DNA of 64,000 bases, from contig JAIXXZ010000074.1 in assembly GCA_027490465.1 (NCBI GenBank), positions 1-64,000 on the forward strand, in the 5' to 3' direction. A program made the position numbers and the translations under genes. This document shows positions 1 through 8,602 of the stretch, one piece after another. Each line of letters starts with the position of its first letter. Positions within the stretch are counted from its first letter, which is position 1. The notes under the pieces are model-generated. The model had not been told where the DNA came from, made no database searches, and saw only the letters and a list, made by a program, of their open reading frames with translations. This DNA is from Oxalobacteraceae bacterium (GTDB lineage: Bacteria > Pseudomonadota > Gammaproteobacteria > Burkholderiales > Burkholderiaceae_D).

Positions 1-9
1 AAGAAGTAA
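1..9 (+). CDS. rplF: 3' end of ribosomal protein L6 gene (partial)
   Basis: Only the last two lysine codons and a TAA stop are inside the window. The Lys-rich end and the position ten bases before rplR fit the standard spc-operon order, in which rplF precedes rplR. The identification is by context only, because two residues carry no family information. Confidence 0.5.
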   Translation, partial: KK

Positions 10-18
10 GGGTTGACC

Positions 19-381
19 ATGGACAAGAAAGCATCTCGCCTGCGCCGTGCACGCCAAACGCGTGCCAAGATCGCAGAGCTCAAGGTAAATCGCCTTGCCG
101 TGCATCGCACCAACATGCATATCTACGCGACCATCATCAGCCCGGACGCGAAAATTCTTGCCAGCGCATCGACTGCCGAGGCGGAAGTTCGCAAGGAGCT
201 CGCTGGCCAGTCAGGCAAGGGTGGTAACACAGCCGCAGCTGCGCTCGTTGGCAAGCGTGTCGCAGAGAAGGCATTGAAGGCCGGTATTGCTGAGGTCGCA
301 TTCGATCGCGCCGGTTTCCGCTATCACGGTCGGGTCAAAGCAGTTGCGGAAGCAGCTCGCGAAGCCGGTCTGAAGTTCTAA
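19..381 (+). CDS. rplR: 50S ribosomal protein L18
   Basis: L18 binds 5S rRNA and helps attach it to the 23S rRNA in the central protuberance of the large subunit. The 120-residue product has the basic N terminus ([15 protein letters not shown]) and the C-terminal segment [23 protein letters not shown] characteristic of the family, and family-typical length. I chose the ATG at 19 over the TTG at 13 used by the ORF track, because L18 proteins of this group start MDKK and the ATG is the better codon. It is followed 12 bases later by rpsE in the spc operon, so it is probably cotranscribed with its neighbours. Confidence 0.95.
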   Translation: MDKKASRLRRARQTRAKIAELKVNRLAVHRTNMHIYATIISPDAKILASASTAEAEVRKELAGQSGKGGNTAAAALVGKRVAEKALKAGIAEVAFDRAGFRYHGRVKAVAEAAREAGLKF

Positions 382-393
382 GGATTAGTCATC

Positions 394-912
394 ATGGCAA
401 AAATGCAACAGAAAATGCAAAGCGAAAAGCCCGACGATGGCATGCGCGAAAAAATGATCGCGGTCAATCGCGTCACCAAAGTGGTAAAGGGTGGCCGGAT
501 CATGGGTTTTGCAGCGCTGGCAGTGGTCGGTGATGGCGATGGTCGTATCGGCATGGGCAAGGGTAAATCGAAAGAGGTACCGGTGGCTGTGCAGAAAGCG
601 ATGGAAGAAGCTCGTCGCAAGATGATCAAGGTATCGCTCAAAAACGGCACCCTGCATCACACGGTCCATGGTCGCCACGGCGCGTCATCTGTGATGATGA
701 TTCCTGCAAAGGATGGTACGGGTGTGATCGCTGGTGGTCCGATGCGCGCAATCTTTGAAGTCATGGGCGTGACGAACGTTGTCGCGAAATCGAATGGCTC
801 GACCAATCCGTACAACATGGTTCGTGCGACGCTGAATGGCCTGGCGAAGATGAGCACACCATCCGAAATTGCTGCCAAGCGCGGCAAGACGGTCGAGGAA
901 ATCCTGGGCTAA
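394..912 (+). CDS. rpsE: 30S ribosomal protein S5
   Basis: S5 sits at the back of the 30S body, where it contacts S4 and 16S rRNA and influences decoding accuracy and the mRNA entry helicase activity. The 172-residue protein has the N-terminal double-stranded RNA-binding-type domain ([19 protein letters not shown]) and the C-terminal domain with [19 protein letters not shown] and a final EEILG. It lies between rplR and rpmD with short gaps, as in the canonical spc operon. Length and motifs are fully standard. Confidence 0.97.
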   Translation: MAKMQQKMQSEKPDDGMREKMIAVNRVTKVVKGGRIMGFAALAVVGDGDGRIGMGKGKSKEVPVAVQKAMEEARRKMIKVSLKNGTLHHTVHGRHGASSVMMIPAKDGTGVIAGGPMRAIFEVMGVTNVVAKSNGSTNPYNMVRATLNGLAKMSTPSEIAAKRGKTVEEILG

Positions 913-922
913 GGTGATCAAA

Positions 923-1102
923 ATGGCAAACACAATCAAAGTCAAACTGGTCAAGGGTCTCATCGGAACGCGCGAATCCCATCGTGCCACCGTTCGTGGA
1001 CTGGGCTTGCGCCGTGTGAATTCCGTTTCGGAGCTCGAAGACACGCCAGCAGTCCGCGGCATGATCAACAAAGTATCGTATCTCGTGAAAGTGGTGTCGT
1101 AA
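923..1102 (+). CDS. rpmD: 50S ribosomal protein L30
   Basis: L30 is a small 23S-rRNA-binding protein of the large subunit. The ORF track starts this frame at 869, inside rpsE, but the ATG at 923 gives the usual 59-residue protein beginning [12 protein letters not shown] and containing the family hallmark [10 protein letters not shown]. It starts 10 bases after the rpsE stop and precedes rplO, the normal spc-operon order. Confidence 0.95.
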   Translation: MANTIKVKLVKGLIGTRESHRATVRGLGLRRVNSVSELEDTPAVRGMINKVSYLVKVVS

Positions 1103-1126
1103 GCATCGCTTGCGAACGGAGCATAT

Positions 1127-1558
1127 ATGGAACTCAACACTATTCAACCCGCAGCCGGTGCCAAGCACGCCAAACGTCGTGTAGGGCGCGGCATAGGATC
1201 CGGTTTGGGCAAAACCGCTGGTCGTGGTCACAAGGGTCAAAAGTCCCGCGCCGGTGGCTTCCACAAGGTTGGCTTCGAGGGCGGTCAGATGCCGCTGCAG
1301 CGTCGTCTGCCAAAGCGTGGATTCAAGTCGCAATCCAAACCATTCAAGGCAGAGGTTCGTTTGTCCGATCTGGCAAAACTGCCAGTCGCCGACATCGATA
1401 TCCTGGCACTGAAGCAGGCGGGATTGGTTTCTGAACTTGCGCGCGTAGTGCGTGTGATCAAGGCAGGCGAGTTGTCGAAGAAGGTTACGCTGAAAGGCGT
1501 AATCGCGACCAAAGGTGCCAAGGCAGCTATCGAAGCTGCTGGCGGTTCGGTCGAGTAA
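1127..1558 (+). CDS. rplO: 50S ribosomal protein L15
   Basis: L15 is an internal large-subunit protein that binds 23S rRNA late in assembly. The 143-residue product shows the Gly/Arg/Lys-rich N-terminal extension ([20 protein letters not shown]) that threads into rRNA, then a compact C-terminal domain. It lies directly upstream of secY, the conserved order, with a 21-base gap, and is expected to be translated from the same spc transcript. Confidence 0.96.
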   Translation: MELNTIQPAAGAKHAKRRVGRGIGSGLGKTAGRGHKGQKSRAGGFHKVGFEGGQMPLQRRLPKRGFKSQSKPFKAEVRLSDLAKLPVADIDILALKQAGLVSELARVVRVIKAGELSKKVTLKGVIATKGAKAAIEAAGGSVE

Positions 1559-1579
1559 TCAAGGCCTGACAGGAACAAC

Positions 1580-2911
1580 GTGGCAACTTCACCAAAACTC
1601 GCGAAAAGCGCTGCAAGCGGATTCCCTTGGGGCCGCTTGTGGTTTTTGCTCGCCGCGCTGGTGGTGTTCAGGATCGGTGCGCACATACCTGTGCCCGGTA
1701 TCGACCCTGTGCAGCTTGCTGCATTGTTCAACCAGAACCGTGGCGGCATTCTGGGCATGTTCAACATGTTCTCGGGTGGCGCCCTGTCGCGGTTTACGAT
1801 TTTTGCGCTCGGCATCATGCCGTACATTTCTGCATCGATCATCATGCAGCTGCTGTCGGTTGTTTCGCCCCAGCTGGAGGCATTGAAGAAAGAGGGCGAG
1901 TCCGGTCGCCGCAAGATTACGCAGTACACGCGCTATGGCACACTGGTATTGGCGACTTTCCAGGCGCTGGGCATCGCGATTGCACTTGAATCCCAGGCGG
2001 GCCTCGTGATTGATCCAGGTCTGGCATTCCGTTTTACCACCGTCGTCACCTTGGTGACGGGTACGATGTTCCTGATGTGGCTTGGCGAGCAAATTACTGA
2101 ACGCGGCCTGGGTAATGGTATATCCATCATTATTTTTGCAGGCATCGCTGCTGGCTTGCCCAATGCGTTGGGTGGATTGTTCGAACTCGTTCGCACCGGC
2201 TCGATGAATGCGCTGACGGCGATTTTGATCTGCGTGGTGGTCGCACTGGTGACTTATCTGGTGGTCTTCATCGAACGAGGTCAACGCAAGATTCTGGTCA
2301 ACTATGCGAAGCGTCAGGTCGGCAACAAGATTTACGGAAGCCAGAGCAGCCATTTGCCGCTCAAGCTGAATATGGCGGGTGTTATTCCACCCATCTTCGC
2401 TTCTTCGATCATTTTGTTTCCAGCGACGATTACGAGCTGGTTTACGTCGGGAGAAACGGATAGCGCAGTCGTTCGCTTCCTGAAGGACTTGGCTGCCTCG
2501 ATGGCGCCGGGCGAACCGATTCATGCTTTGTTGTATGCCGCAGCGATTATTTTCTTTTGCTTTTTTTACACGGCGCTCGTGTTCAACAGCAAAGAAACGG
2601 CGGATAACCTGAAGAAAAGTGGTGCCTTTGTGCCGGGAATTCGGCCAGGTGAGCAGACGGCACGTTACATCGACCGCATCCTGACCCGGCTGACGCTTGC
2701 AGGTGCTGTTTACATCACGTTGATCTGCTTGTTGCCAGAGTTTTTGATCGCGCGCTGGAATGTACCGTTTTATTTTGGTGGTACGTCTCTGCTGATTATC
2801 GTGGTGGTGACCATGGATTTCATGGCGCAGGTACAAAATTATGTGATGTCGCAGCAGTATGAATCCTTGCTGCGCAAGGCAAATTTCAAGGGCGGCATTG
2901 CGCCCCGTTGA
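1580..2911 (+). CDS. secY: Preprotein translocase channel subunit SecY
   Basis: SecY forms the protein-conducting channel of the inner membrane and works with SecE, SecG and the SecA motor. The 443-residue protein has the typical ten hydrophobic segments, the early motif [12 protein letters not shown], the plug-region sequence [15 protein letters not shown], and the cytosolic loops ending in GIRPGEQTA that contact SecA or the ribosome. Translation starts at GTG, preceded by AGGA at a sensible distance. Its place between rplO and infA in the spc operon couples translocon supply to ribosome synthesis. Confidence 0.97.
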   Translation: MATSPKLAKSAASGFPWGRLWFLLAALVVFRIGAHIPVPGIDPVQLAALFNQNRGGILGMFNMFSGGALSRFTIFALGIMPYISASIIMQLLSVVSPQLEALKKEGESGRRKITQYTRYGTLVLATFQALGIAIALESQAGLVIDPGLAFRFTTVVTLVTGTMFLMWLGEQITERGLGNGISIIIFAGIAAGLPNALGGLFELVRTGSMNALTAILICVVVALVTYLVVFIERGQRKILVNYAKRQVGNKIYGSQSSHLPLKLNMAGVIPPIFASSIILFPATITSWFTSGETDSAVVRFLKDLAASMAPGEPIHALLYAAAIIFFCFFYTALVFNSKETADNLKKSGAFVPGIRPGEQTARYIDRILTRLTLAGAVYITLICLLPEFLIARWNVPFYFGGTSLLIIVVVTMDFMAQVQNYVMSQQYESLLRKANFKGGIAPR

Positions 2912-2933
2912 TTGAGAGGAATAAGCACTTTAT

Positions 2934-3152
2934 ATGTCCAAAGATGACGTGATTCAGATGCAAGGCGAGATTCTGGAAAATCTCCCAAATGCGACCTTCA
3001 GGGTCAAGCTGGAAAACGGGCATGTGGTTCTGGGACATATTTCGGGAAAAATGCGAATGAACTACATCCGCATTCTTCCAGGTGACAAGGTTACGGTGGA
3101 ATTGACGCCGTATGATTTGAGCAGGGCGCGGATCGTGTTCCGCACGAAATAA
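2934..3152 (+). CDS. infA: Translation initiation factor IF-1
   Basis: IF-1 occupies the A site of the 30S subunit during initiation and supports IF-2 and IF-3. The 72-residue protein is a single OB-fold with the family sequence [25 protein letters not shown]. Placement between secY and rpmJ is typical of betaproteobacteria, whereas in E. coli infA lies elsewhere. The ATG at 2934 gives the standard length. Confidence 0.96.
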   Translation: MSKDDVIQMQGEILENLPNATFRVKLENGHVVLGHISGKMRMNYIRILPGDKVTVELTPYDLSRARIVFRTK

Positions 3153-3189
3153 TTGGCGTACTTAAAAGACGGAAAGAAAGAGGGCTACC

Positions 3190-3303
3190 ATGAAAGTGCT
3201 CGCATCAGTAAAGCGGATTTGCCGCAACTGCAAAATTATCAAGCGCAAGGGCGTCGTTCGCGTCATTTGCACCGAGCCGCGCCACAAGCAGCGCCAGGGT
3301 TAA
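3190..3303 (+). CDS. rpmJ: 50S ribosomal protein L36
   Basis: This gene is too short for the ORF track. Reading from the ATG at 3190 gives a 37-residue protein, [20 protein letters not shown] and onward, ending at TAA 3301-3303. It has the Cys-x2-Cys ... Cys ... His pattern of the zinc-binding (C+) form of L36. The protein binds 23S rRNA in the large subunit. It sits between infA and rpsM, as expected at the spc/alpha operon junction. Confidence 0.95.
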   Translation: MKVLASVKRICRNCKIIKRKGVVRVICTEPRHKQRQG

Positions 3304-3330
3304 TTAACGTTATTGACTGAGGAATAACGA

Positions 3331-3696
3331 ATGGCACGTATTGCAGGGGTCAACATCCCCAACCACCAGCACACCGTGATCGGCCTGACGGCGATCTATG
3401 GCATCGGCCGTCCACGCGCAGAGCTGATCTGCGCGATGACAGGTGTACCCACCAATAAAAAAGTCAAAGATCTCGACGACAACGAACTCGAGAAACTGCG
3501 CGATGAAATCGGTAAATTCATTGTCGAAGGTGATCTTCGTCGTGAATTGTCGATGAACATCAAGCGTTTGATGGATCTCGGTTGCTATCGCGGTATGCGG
3601 CATCGTAAAGGTTTGCCCTGCCGTGGACAGCGCACTCGTACCAACGCACGTACCCGCAAGGGTCCGCGCAAAGCCGCGCAAGCGCTGAAGAAGTAA
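3331..3696 (+). CDS. rpsM: 30S ribosomal protein S13
   Basis: S13 lies in the 30S head and forms intersubunit bridges with L5 and contacts with P-site tRNA. The 121-residue protein opens with [20 protein letters not shown] and has the helix-two-turn-helix region and the basic tail [18 protein letters not shown] typical of the family. It begins the alpha-operon order rpsM-rpsK-rpsD-rpoA-rplQ. Confidence 0.97.
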   Translation: MARIAGVNIPNHQHTVIGLTAIYGIGRPRAELICAMTGVPTNKKVKDLDDNELEKLRDEIGKFIVEGDLRRELSMNIKRLMDLGCYRGMRHRKGLPCRGQRTRTNARTRKGPRKAAQALKK

Positions 3697-3723
3697 TCCT
3701 GTAGCGGATTCAAGGAAACCACC

Positions 3724-4128
3724 ATGGCAAAATCACCGAACAACGCCGCTTCCGCGCGCGTTCGCAAGAAAGTCAAAAAGAACGTTGCTGAAGGCATTGC
3801 GCATATTCACGCATCGTTCAACAACACCATCATCACGATCACCGATCGTCAGGGCAATGCATTGTCCTGGGCGACTTCCGGTGGCGCTGGTTTCAAAGGC
3901 TCACGGAAATCCACGCCGTTTGCGGCACAGGTTGCTGCTGAGGCGGCGGGTAAAGTGGCTGTCGAATGTGGTGTGAAGAATCTGGAAGTGCGCATCAAGG
4001 GCCCAGGCCCAGGGCGTGAGTCGGCTGTCCGTGCGCTCAATAATTTGGGTATCAAGATCACCCAGATTCAAGACGTGACGCCTGTTCCGCATAATGGCTG
4101 CCGTCCACCCAAGCGTCGTCGTATCTAA
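3724..4128 (+). CDS. rpsK: 30S ribosomal protein S11
   Basis: S11 forms part of the 30S platform near the mRNA exit and binds 16S rRNA together with S6/S18. The 134-residue sequence has the family hallmarks [34 protein letters not shown] and the C-terminal [15 protein letters not shown]. It is followed by a 144-base gap holding a hairpin (see 4157-4180), longer than the other gaps in this operon. Confidence 0.97.
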   Translation: MAKSPNNAASARVRKKVKKNVAEGIAHIHASFNNTIITITDRQGNALSWATSGGAGFKGSRKSTPFAAQVAAEAAGKVAVECGVKNLEVRIKGPGPGRESAVRALNNLGIKITQIQDVTPVPHNGCRPPKRRRI

Positions 4129-4156
4129 TTGTTGTATTGGTAGTACCCGAAGGTAG

Positions 4157-4180
4157 CCCGCCGTCACTGGCGGGTTTTGT
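4157..4180 (+). terminator. Terminator-like hairpin between rpsK and rpsD
   Basis: CCCGCC-gtcact-GGCGGG is a perfect 6-bp stem with a 6-base loop, followed directly by TTTTGTT. It resembles a weak intrinsic terminator or attenuator and lies on the coding strand in the middle of the alpha operon. The remaining ~90 bases before rpsD show no ORF. Whether it terminates, attenuates or serves r-protein autoregulation cannot be told from sequence alone. Confidence 0.55.
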
Positions 4181-4272
4181 TCTGAAGACCACTGTTCGGT
4201 AGCACGCAGACCGGACTTGCGCCTGGTGGAAAATTGAATTCCATCTGGGGCGTTAAACGATAAGGAAAAATC

Positions 4273-4896
4273 GTGGCACGTTATATTGGACCTAAAGCAA
4301 AACTCTCCCGCCGTGAAGGCACAGACCTCTTCCTGAAGAGCGCCCGTCGCTCCCTGGATTCCAAGTGCAAGCTGGATTCCAAGCCAGGTCAGCATGGTCG
4401 TACCTCCGGTGCCCGCACCTCGGATTATGGCAATCAGCTCCGTGAAAAGCAGAAGGTCAAGCGCATGTACGGCGTACTTGAGCGCCAGTTCCGTCGTTAT
4501 TTTGCCGAAGCGGATCGCCGCAAAGGCAATACCGGTGAAACGCTGCTGAAATTGCTCGAAGCTCGCCTGGACAATGTGGTCTATCGCATGGGCTTTGCAT
4601 CAACCCGCGCCGAAGGCCGTCAGCTCGTATCGCACAAAGCCATCACCATCAACGGCAATGTCGTCAACATTCCTTCTTACCAAGTGAAGGTCGGCGACGT
4701 TGTGGCGATTCGTGAAAAAGCGAAGAAACAGGTGCGTATCGCTGAAGCCTTGTCATTGGCTGAACAGTCTGGCTTCCCTATGTGGGTGTCGGTCGATGCG
4801 AAGAAAATGGAAGGCTCACTCAAGTCTTGGCCTGACCGTTCGGACTTCAATCAGGAAGTCAACGAGTCCCTGATCGTCGAACTGTATTCCCGATAA
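4273..4896 (+). CDS. rpsD: 30S ribosomal protein S4
   Basis: S4 is a primary 16S rRNA binder that nucleates 30S assembly and, in E. coli, represses its own operon. The 207-residue protein starts at GTG, with AAGGAAA upstream, as [19 protein letters not shown] and contains the S4 RNA-binding domain [20 protein letters not shown] near residues 95-115. The N terminus keeps only one of the zinc-finger-type cysteines (SKCKLDS), the C-minus form. It is upstream of rpoA, as usual. Confidence 0.97.
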   Translation: MARYIGPKAKLSRREGTDLFLKSARRSLDSKCKLDSKPGQHGRTSGARTSDYGNQLREKQKVKRMYGVLERQFRRYFAEADRRKGNTGETLLKLLEARLDNVVYRMGFASTRAEGRQLVSHKAITINGNVVNIPSYQVKVGDVVAIREKAKKQVRIAEALSLAEQSGFPMWVSVDAKKMEGSLKSWPDRSDFNQEVNESLIVELYSR

Positions 4897-4989
4897 TTTT
4901 CCCCGGCATGGGTCGCCATGCGACCTGTGCCTTTCGATATGCCATCAGCCTTATCGGTGTAATGAGCCGAGGGTATTGAAAGGACATTC

Positions 4990-5967
4990 ATGCAAAACAA
5001 TCTCTTGAAACCCCGCATTATCGAAGTCGAGCCTTTGGGCCCTGGCCATGCCAAAGTTGTGATGGAGCCGTTTGAGCGTGGCTACGGTCACACGCTGGGT
5101 AATGCGCTGCGTCGCGTGCTGCTGTCTTCCATGGTTGGCTACGCGCCAACGGAAGTCACTATTGCCGGTGTCGTCCATGAGTATTCCTCACTCGACGGCG
5201 TGCAGGAAGACGTTGTCGACATCCTGCTGAACCTCAAAGGCGTGGTGTTCAAGCTTCACAATCGCGATGAAGTTACGCTGACTTTGAAAAAAGAAGGCGA
5301 AGGCGCTGTTCTGGCTTCCGATATCGACCTGCCGCATGATGTCGAGCTGATCAATCCGAATCATGTGATCGCCCATCTGACCCCTGGCGGTAAGTTGGAC
5401 ATGCAGGTCAAAGTCGAAAAAGGCCGTGGCTATGTGCCCGGTAATGTACGACGCCTTGCAGAAGACGCGAACAAAACCATCGGCCGCATCATTCTTGATG
5501 CTTCGTTCTCGCCAGTTCGCCGCGTGTCCTACGCAGTGGAGTCGGCACGGGTCGAGCAGCGTACCGATCTTGACAAATTGGTCATGAACATCGAAACCAA
5601 TGGTGTGATCACACCAGAGGAAGCGATCCGTCAATCCGCCCGTGTGCTGGTCGACCAGCTCAATGTGTTTGCCGCACTCGAAGGAACGGAAACCGCTGCC
5701 GAAGCACCATCGCGCGCTCCGACGGTCGATCCTATCCTGTTGCGTCCTGTCGACGATCTGGAGCTCACCGTTCGTTCTGCGAACTGCCTCAAGGCAGAGA
5801 ACATTTACTACATTGGCGATCTGATCCAGCGTAGCGAGAACGAGCTTCTGAAAACACCAAATCTGGGCCGTAAATCGCTCAACGAGATCAAGGAAGTCTT
5901 GGCCTCACGCGGCTTGACTCTGGGTATGAAGCTGGAAAATTGGCCGCCTGTCGGCTTTGACAAGTAA
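4990..5967 (+). CDS. rpoA: DNA-directed RNA polymerase subunit alpha
   Basis: Alpha dimerises to nucleate RNA polymerase assembly, and its C-terminal domain contacts UP elements and activators. The 325-residue protein has the dimerisation domain ([18 protein letters not shown] near residue 35) and the C-terminal helix-hairpin-helix domain ([20 protein letters not shown] and [18 protein letters not shown]). The gap before it contains a small perfect hairpin, GGTCGC-cat-GCGACC at 4911-4925, without a T-run. Standard alpha-operon position between rpsD and rplQ. Confidence 0.98.
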   Translation: MQNNLLKPRIIEVEPLGPGHAKVVMEPFERGYGHTLGNALRRVLLSSMVGYAPTEVTIAGVVHEYSSLDGVQEDVVDILLNLKGVVFKLHNRDEVTLTLKKEGEGAVLASDIDLPHDVELINPNHVIAHLTPGGKLDMQVKVEKGRGYVPGNVRRLAEDANKTIGRIILDASFSPVRRVSYAVESARVEQRTDLDKLVMNIETNGVITPEEAIRQSARVLVDQLNVFAALEGTETAAEAPSRAPTVDPILLRPVDDLELTVRSANCLKAENIYYIGDLIQRSENELLKTPNLGRKSLNEIKEVLASRGLTLGMKLENWPPVGFDK

Positions 5968-6049
5968 TTTATTCAACATGCACCGGCCCGCGCCGGCCTC
6001 ACGGTCGGCGATAGAAGAGCTGGATATATAAAACTGTAAAGGAAAGATC

Positions 6050-6445
6050 ATGCGTCACCGTCACGGACTTCGTAAACTCAACCGCACCTCGTCACATCGT
6101 CTCGCCATGCTGCGCAACATGACGGTCTCTCTGCTTCGTCATGAAGCGATCAAGACCACGCTGCCTAAAGCAAAAGAGCTGCGTCGCGTTGTGGAGCCTA
6201 TTTTGACTCTTGGTAAAACAGACACCTTGGCCAACAAGCGCCTTGCGTTCAATCGTTTGCGTGATCGCGAGATGGTGGTCAAGCTGTTTGCAGAACTCGG
6301 CCCACGTTATGCGACCCGCAATGGCGGTTATCTCCGTATCCTGAAAATGGGTTTCCGTCAGGGCGATAACGCGCCGATGGCTTTTGTGGAACTGGTAGAT
6401 CGCCCGGATCACACGACCGCCGTCGAGGACAATAGCGGCGAGTAA
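6050..6445 (+). CDS. rplQ: 50S ribosomal protein L17
   Basis: L17 lies near the peptide exit tunnel of the 50S subunit. The 131-residue product begins [20 protein letters not shown] and contains the conserved core [21 protein letters not shown] and [20 protein letters not shown]. It is the last gene of the alpha operon and is followed 23 bases later by a strong intrinsic terminator. Confidence 0.97.
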   Translation: MRHRHGLRKLNRTSSHRLAMLRNMTVSLLRHEAIKTTLPKAKELRRVVEPILTLGKTDTLANKRLAFNRLRDREMVVKLFAELGPRYATRNGGYLRILKMGFRQGDNAPMAFVELVDRPDHTTAVEDNSGE

Positions 6446-6468
6446 GCCCATCGTGTGACTCAATAAAC

Positions 6469-6499
6469 AAAAGCCAGGGTAAGCCTGGCTTTTGCTTTT
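6469..6499 (+). terminator. Intrinsic terminator of the alpha operon
   Basis: AAAAGCCAGG-gtaag-CCTGGCTTTT is a perfect 10-bp stem followed by a T-rich run (TTGCTTTT). It lies just after rplQ and ends the ribosomal protein transcript. Confidence 0.9.
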
Positions 6500-6536
6500 C
6501 CAGTGTATTCAAAGGCAGATTCGTCCTTATAACTGA

Positions 6537-7457
6537 ATGACTATTCTCACCGTCAAAGATCTCTACAAGTCGTATGGCGATGGAGATGCCCGCCACACGG
6601 TGGTCGATGGCATCTCTTTCTCACTCGAACGGGGAGAATGCTTTGGTCTACTGGGGCCGAATGGCGCTGGGAAAACAACCACACTGCGGCTCTGTCTGGG
6701 GTTGACCGTACCAGATCGGGGCAGCATTCAGCTCGTCGGGCACGAGGTACCTGCTGATGCTCGTCTGGCGCGCTTGCGTATTGGCGTCGTGCCCCAGATG
6801 GACAGTCTCGATCCCGATTTCACCGTCGAGGAAAACATCTACGTTTACGGGCGTTACTTCGGCATGAGTCGCGCACAGGTGCGTGCACGCATTGGCTGGC
6901 TGCTGGACTTCTCTAGTCTCACAGCGAAGAGACATGCTCGCATAGGCGAACTCTCCGGTGGCATGAAGCGGCGCTTAACGCTGGCGCGCGCGCTCGTTAA
7001 CGATCCTGACCTTATCTTCATGGATGAACCCACGACAGGTCTTGATCCGCAAGCGCGACACTTGATCTGGGAGCGCCTGAAAGCCTTGCTCGCCGAGGGC
7101 AAGTCACTGCTGCTGACAACACATTTTATGGATGAGGCCGAGCGGCTTTGCGATCGTTTGGCTGTTATTGATCACGGCCGGCTAATCGCCGAAGGATCAC
7201 CGCAGGCGCTGATCGCAAAGCATATTGAGTCACAAGTCGTCGAGGTCTATGGCGATAACGCGAGCCAGTGGGCCGGGAGCGCATCTCACCTTGCTGATCG
7301 AATCGAATTCAGTGGCGAAACTGCATTTTGCTATACCGATCATCCTGAATCGCTTTTACAAAACCTCGCCGGAACCGAAGGCCTGCGCTATCTTCACCGA
7401 CCTGCGAATCTCGAAGATCTGTTTCTCAAATTAACCGGCCGTGACATGCGCGACTGA
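6537..7457 (+). CDS. NodI-like ABC transporter ATP-binding protein
   Basis: This is the ATPase of an ABC-2 type exporter that pairs with the permease downstream. The 306-residue protein has Walker A ([10 protein letters not shown], near residue 43), a Q-loop ([10 protein letters not shown]), signature ([15 protein letters not shown]), Walker B with catalytic Glu ([13 protein letters not shown]) and the H-loop ([14 protein letters not shown]). Domain length and signature segments resemble NodI, the exporter ATPase of rhizobial Nod factor, whose relatives are common in non-nodulating betaproteobacteria. The substrate here is unknown. TATAAC lies only a few bases upstream of the ATG and no clear RBS is visible, so a leaderless message is possible. 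Confidence 0.8.
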   Translation: MTILTVKDLYKSYGDGDARHTVVDGISFSLERGECFGLLGPNGAGKTTTLRLCLGLTVPDRGSIQLVGHEVPADARLARLRIGVVPQMDSLDPDFTVEENIYVYGRYFGMSRAQVRARIGWLLDFSSLTAKRHARIGELSGGMKRRLTLARALVNDPDLIFMDEPTTGLDPQARHLIWERLKALLAEGKSLLLTTHFMDEAERLCDRLAVIDHGRLIAEGSPQALIAKHIESQVVEVYGDNASQWAGSASHLADRIEFSGETAFCYTDHPESLLQNLAGTEGLRYLHRPANLEDLFLKLTGRDMRD

Positions 7458-7467
7458 GGATCTGACC

Positions 7468-8253
7468 ATGGCATCTATTTATTATCAGGTACCCCGATTC
7501 AGTCTGCGCTTTGTGCCAGTGTGGCAGCGCAATTTTCTTGTGTGGCGCAAGCTCGCATTCACCAGCGTTGTCGGCAACATCGCCGAACCATTAATAACCT
7601 TGGTAGCGTTTGGCTATGGGCTCGGTAGCATGCTGCAGAGTATCGATGGCGTGCCGTACATCGCATACCTTGCCAGCGGCGCCATTTGCATGTCCGTGAT
7701 GATGGCCACCACGTTTGAGGCGCTCTACTCCGCTTTCTCCCGCATGCATGTACAAAAAACCTGGGATGCCTTGCTCAATACGCCGCTGGATCTCGATGAC
7801 ATTGTGCTCGCTGAAATGCTCTGGGCAGCAAGCAAATCACTGATCTCCGGCATTGCCATTCTTTTGGTGCTGCTTGCCTTGGGTATCGGTTGGTATCCGG
7901 GTGCATTGTTGGTACCACCGCTTCTTTTTCTGGTGGGTGTCACCTTCGCGTCAATCGCGCTGGCGATCAACGCGCTTGCCAAAGGCTATGATTTTTTTAC
8001 TTACTACTTCACACTCGTGCTCACACCGATGATTTTCCTCTCGGGGGTCTACTACCCTGTGACCCAACTACCCGGATGGTTGCAGGTCATTGCAGGCTAC
8101 CTGCCGCTGAGCGCCGCCGTTCATCTTGTGCGACCATTGCTGCTGGGCCAAATGCCCGATCAGGTGCTACCGTCTTTATTGCTCCTGGTGGGGTACTGTG
8201 TGGCCGGTTTTTACCTCGCCACCGTGCTTACGCGACGTCGGTTATTGAAATAA
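7468..8253 (+). CDS. NodJ-like ABC-2 type transporter permease
   Basis: This is an integral membrane protein with about six hydrophobic segments and the ABC-2 permease pattern, including FLSGVYYPVTQLPGWLQVIA near the C-terminal third. The ORF track begins at a GTG at 7441, overlapping nodI. I prefer the ATG at 7468 (MASIYYQVPRF), which has GAGG upstream and gives 261 residues, close to NodJ-type permeases. It forms a two-gene exporter with the preceding ATPase. The substrate is unknown; a small lipid or oligosaccharide conjugate is a guess from NodIJ only. Confidence 0.8.
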   Translation: MASIYYQVPRFSLRFVPVWQRNFLVWRKLAFTSVVGNIAEPLITLVAFGYGLGSMLQSIDGVPYIAYLASGAICMSVMMATTFEALYSAFSRMHVQKTWDALLNTPLDLDDIVLAEMLWAASKSLISGIAILLVLLALGIGWYPGALLVPPLLFLVGVTFASIALAINALAKGYDFFTYYFTLVLTPMIFLSGVYYPVTQLPGWLQVIAGYLPLSAAVHLVRPLLLGQMPDQVLPSLLLLVGYCVAGFYLATVLTRRRLLK

Positions 8254-8269
8254 ACCCGAGATCGATCTC

Positions 8270-8602
8270 ATGGAGCAAGTCATCATTGTCATGACCCACT
8301 TGCCGGATGCAGCGACTGCCGAAGCGCTTGCGGGCGCTTTGGTTGAAGCCAGACTCGCTGCCTGTGCAAGCTTTACTCCAGGTGTACAGTCGGTGTATCG
8401 ATGGCAGGGCAAAATCGAAAGCGCGAACGAAGTCACCCTGACTATCAAAACCACACAACGTCACTATGCTGCGCTGGAAGCAGCCATACGCGCCGCGCAC
8501 CCCTATGAGCTGCCGGAAATTATTGCTTTGCCGGTGGTGGCAGGTTTTCCCTCCTATCTCCAGTGGATCATCGCTGAAACCACGCCCGATCACCATGCCT
8601 AG
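8270..8602 (+). CDS. cutA: CutA family divalent-cation tolerance protein
   Basis: CutA proteins are small trimeric cytoplasmic proteins with a ferredoxin-like fold, linked historically to copper tolerance and cytochrome c biogenesis, though the molecular role is unsettled. The 110-residue product shows the family pattern: LVEARLAACASFTPGVQSVYRW, EVTLTIKTT and HPYELPEIIALPV. Its stop codon overlaps the start of dsbD, an arrangement matching E. coli, where cutA also neighbours dsbD. Confidence 0.9.
   Translation: MEQVIIVMTHLPDAATAEALAGALVEARLAACASFTPGVQSVYRWQGKIESANEVTLTIKTTQRHYAALEAAIRAAHPYELPEIIALPVVAGFPSYLQWIIAETTPDHHA

Noticed and set aside
1589-2836. 415-residue minus-strand ORF opposite secY
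   Set aside because: Shadow of secY: Arg/Gln/His-rich composition typical of an antisense frame, no recognisable domain, and fully inside a conserved gene.
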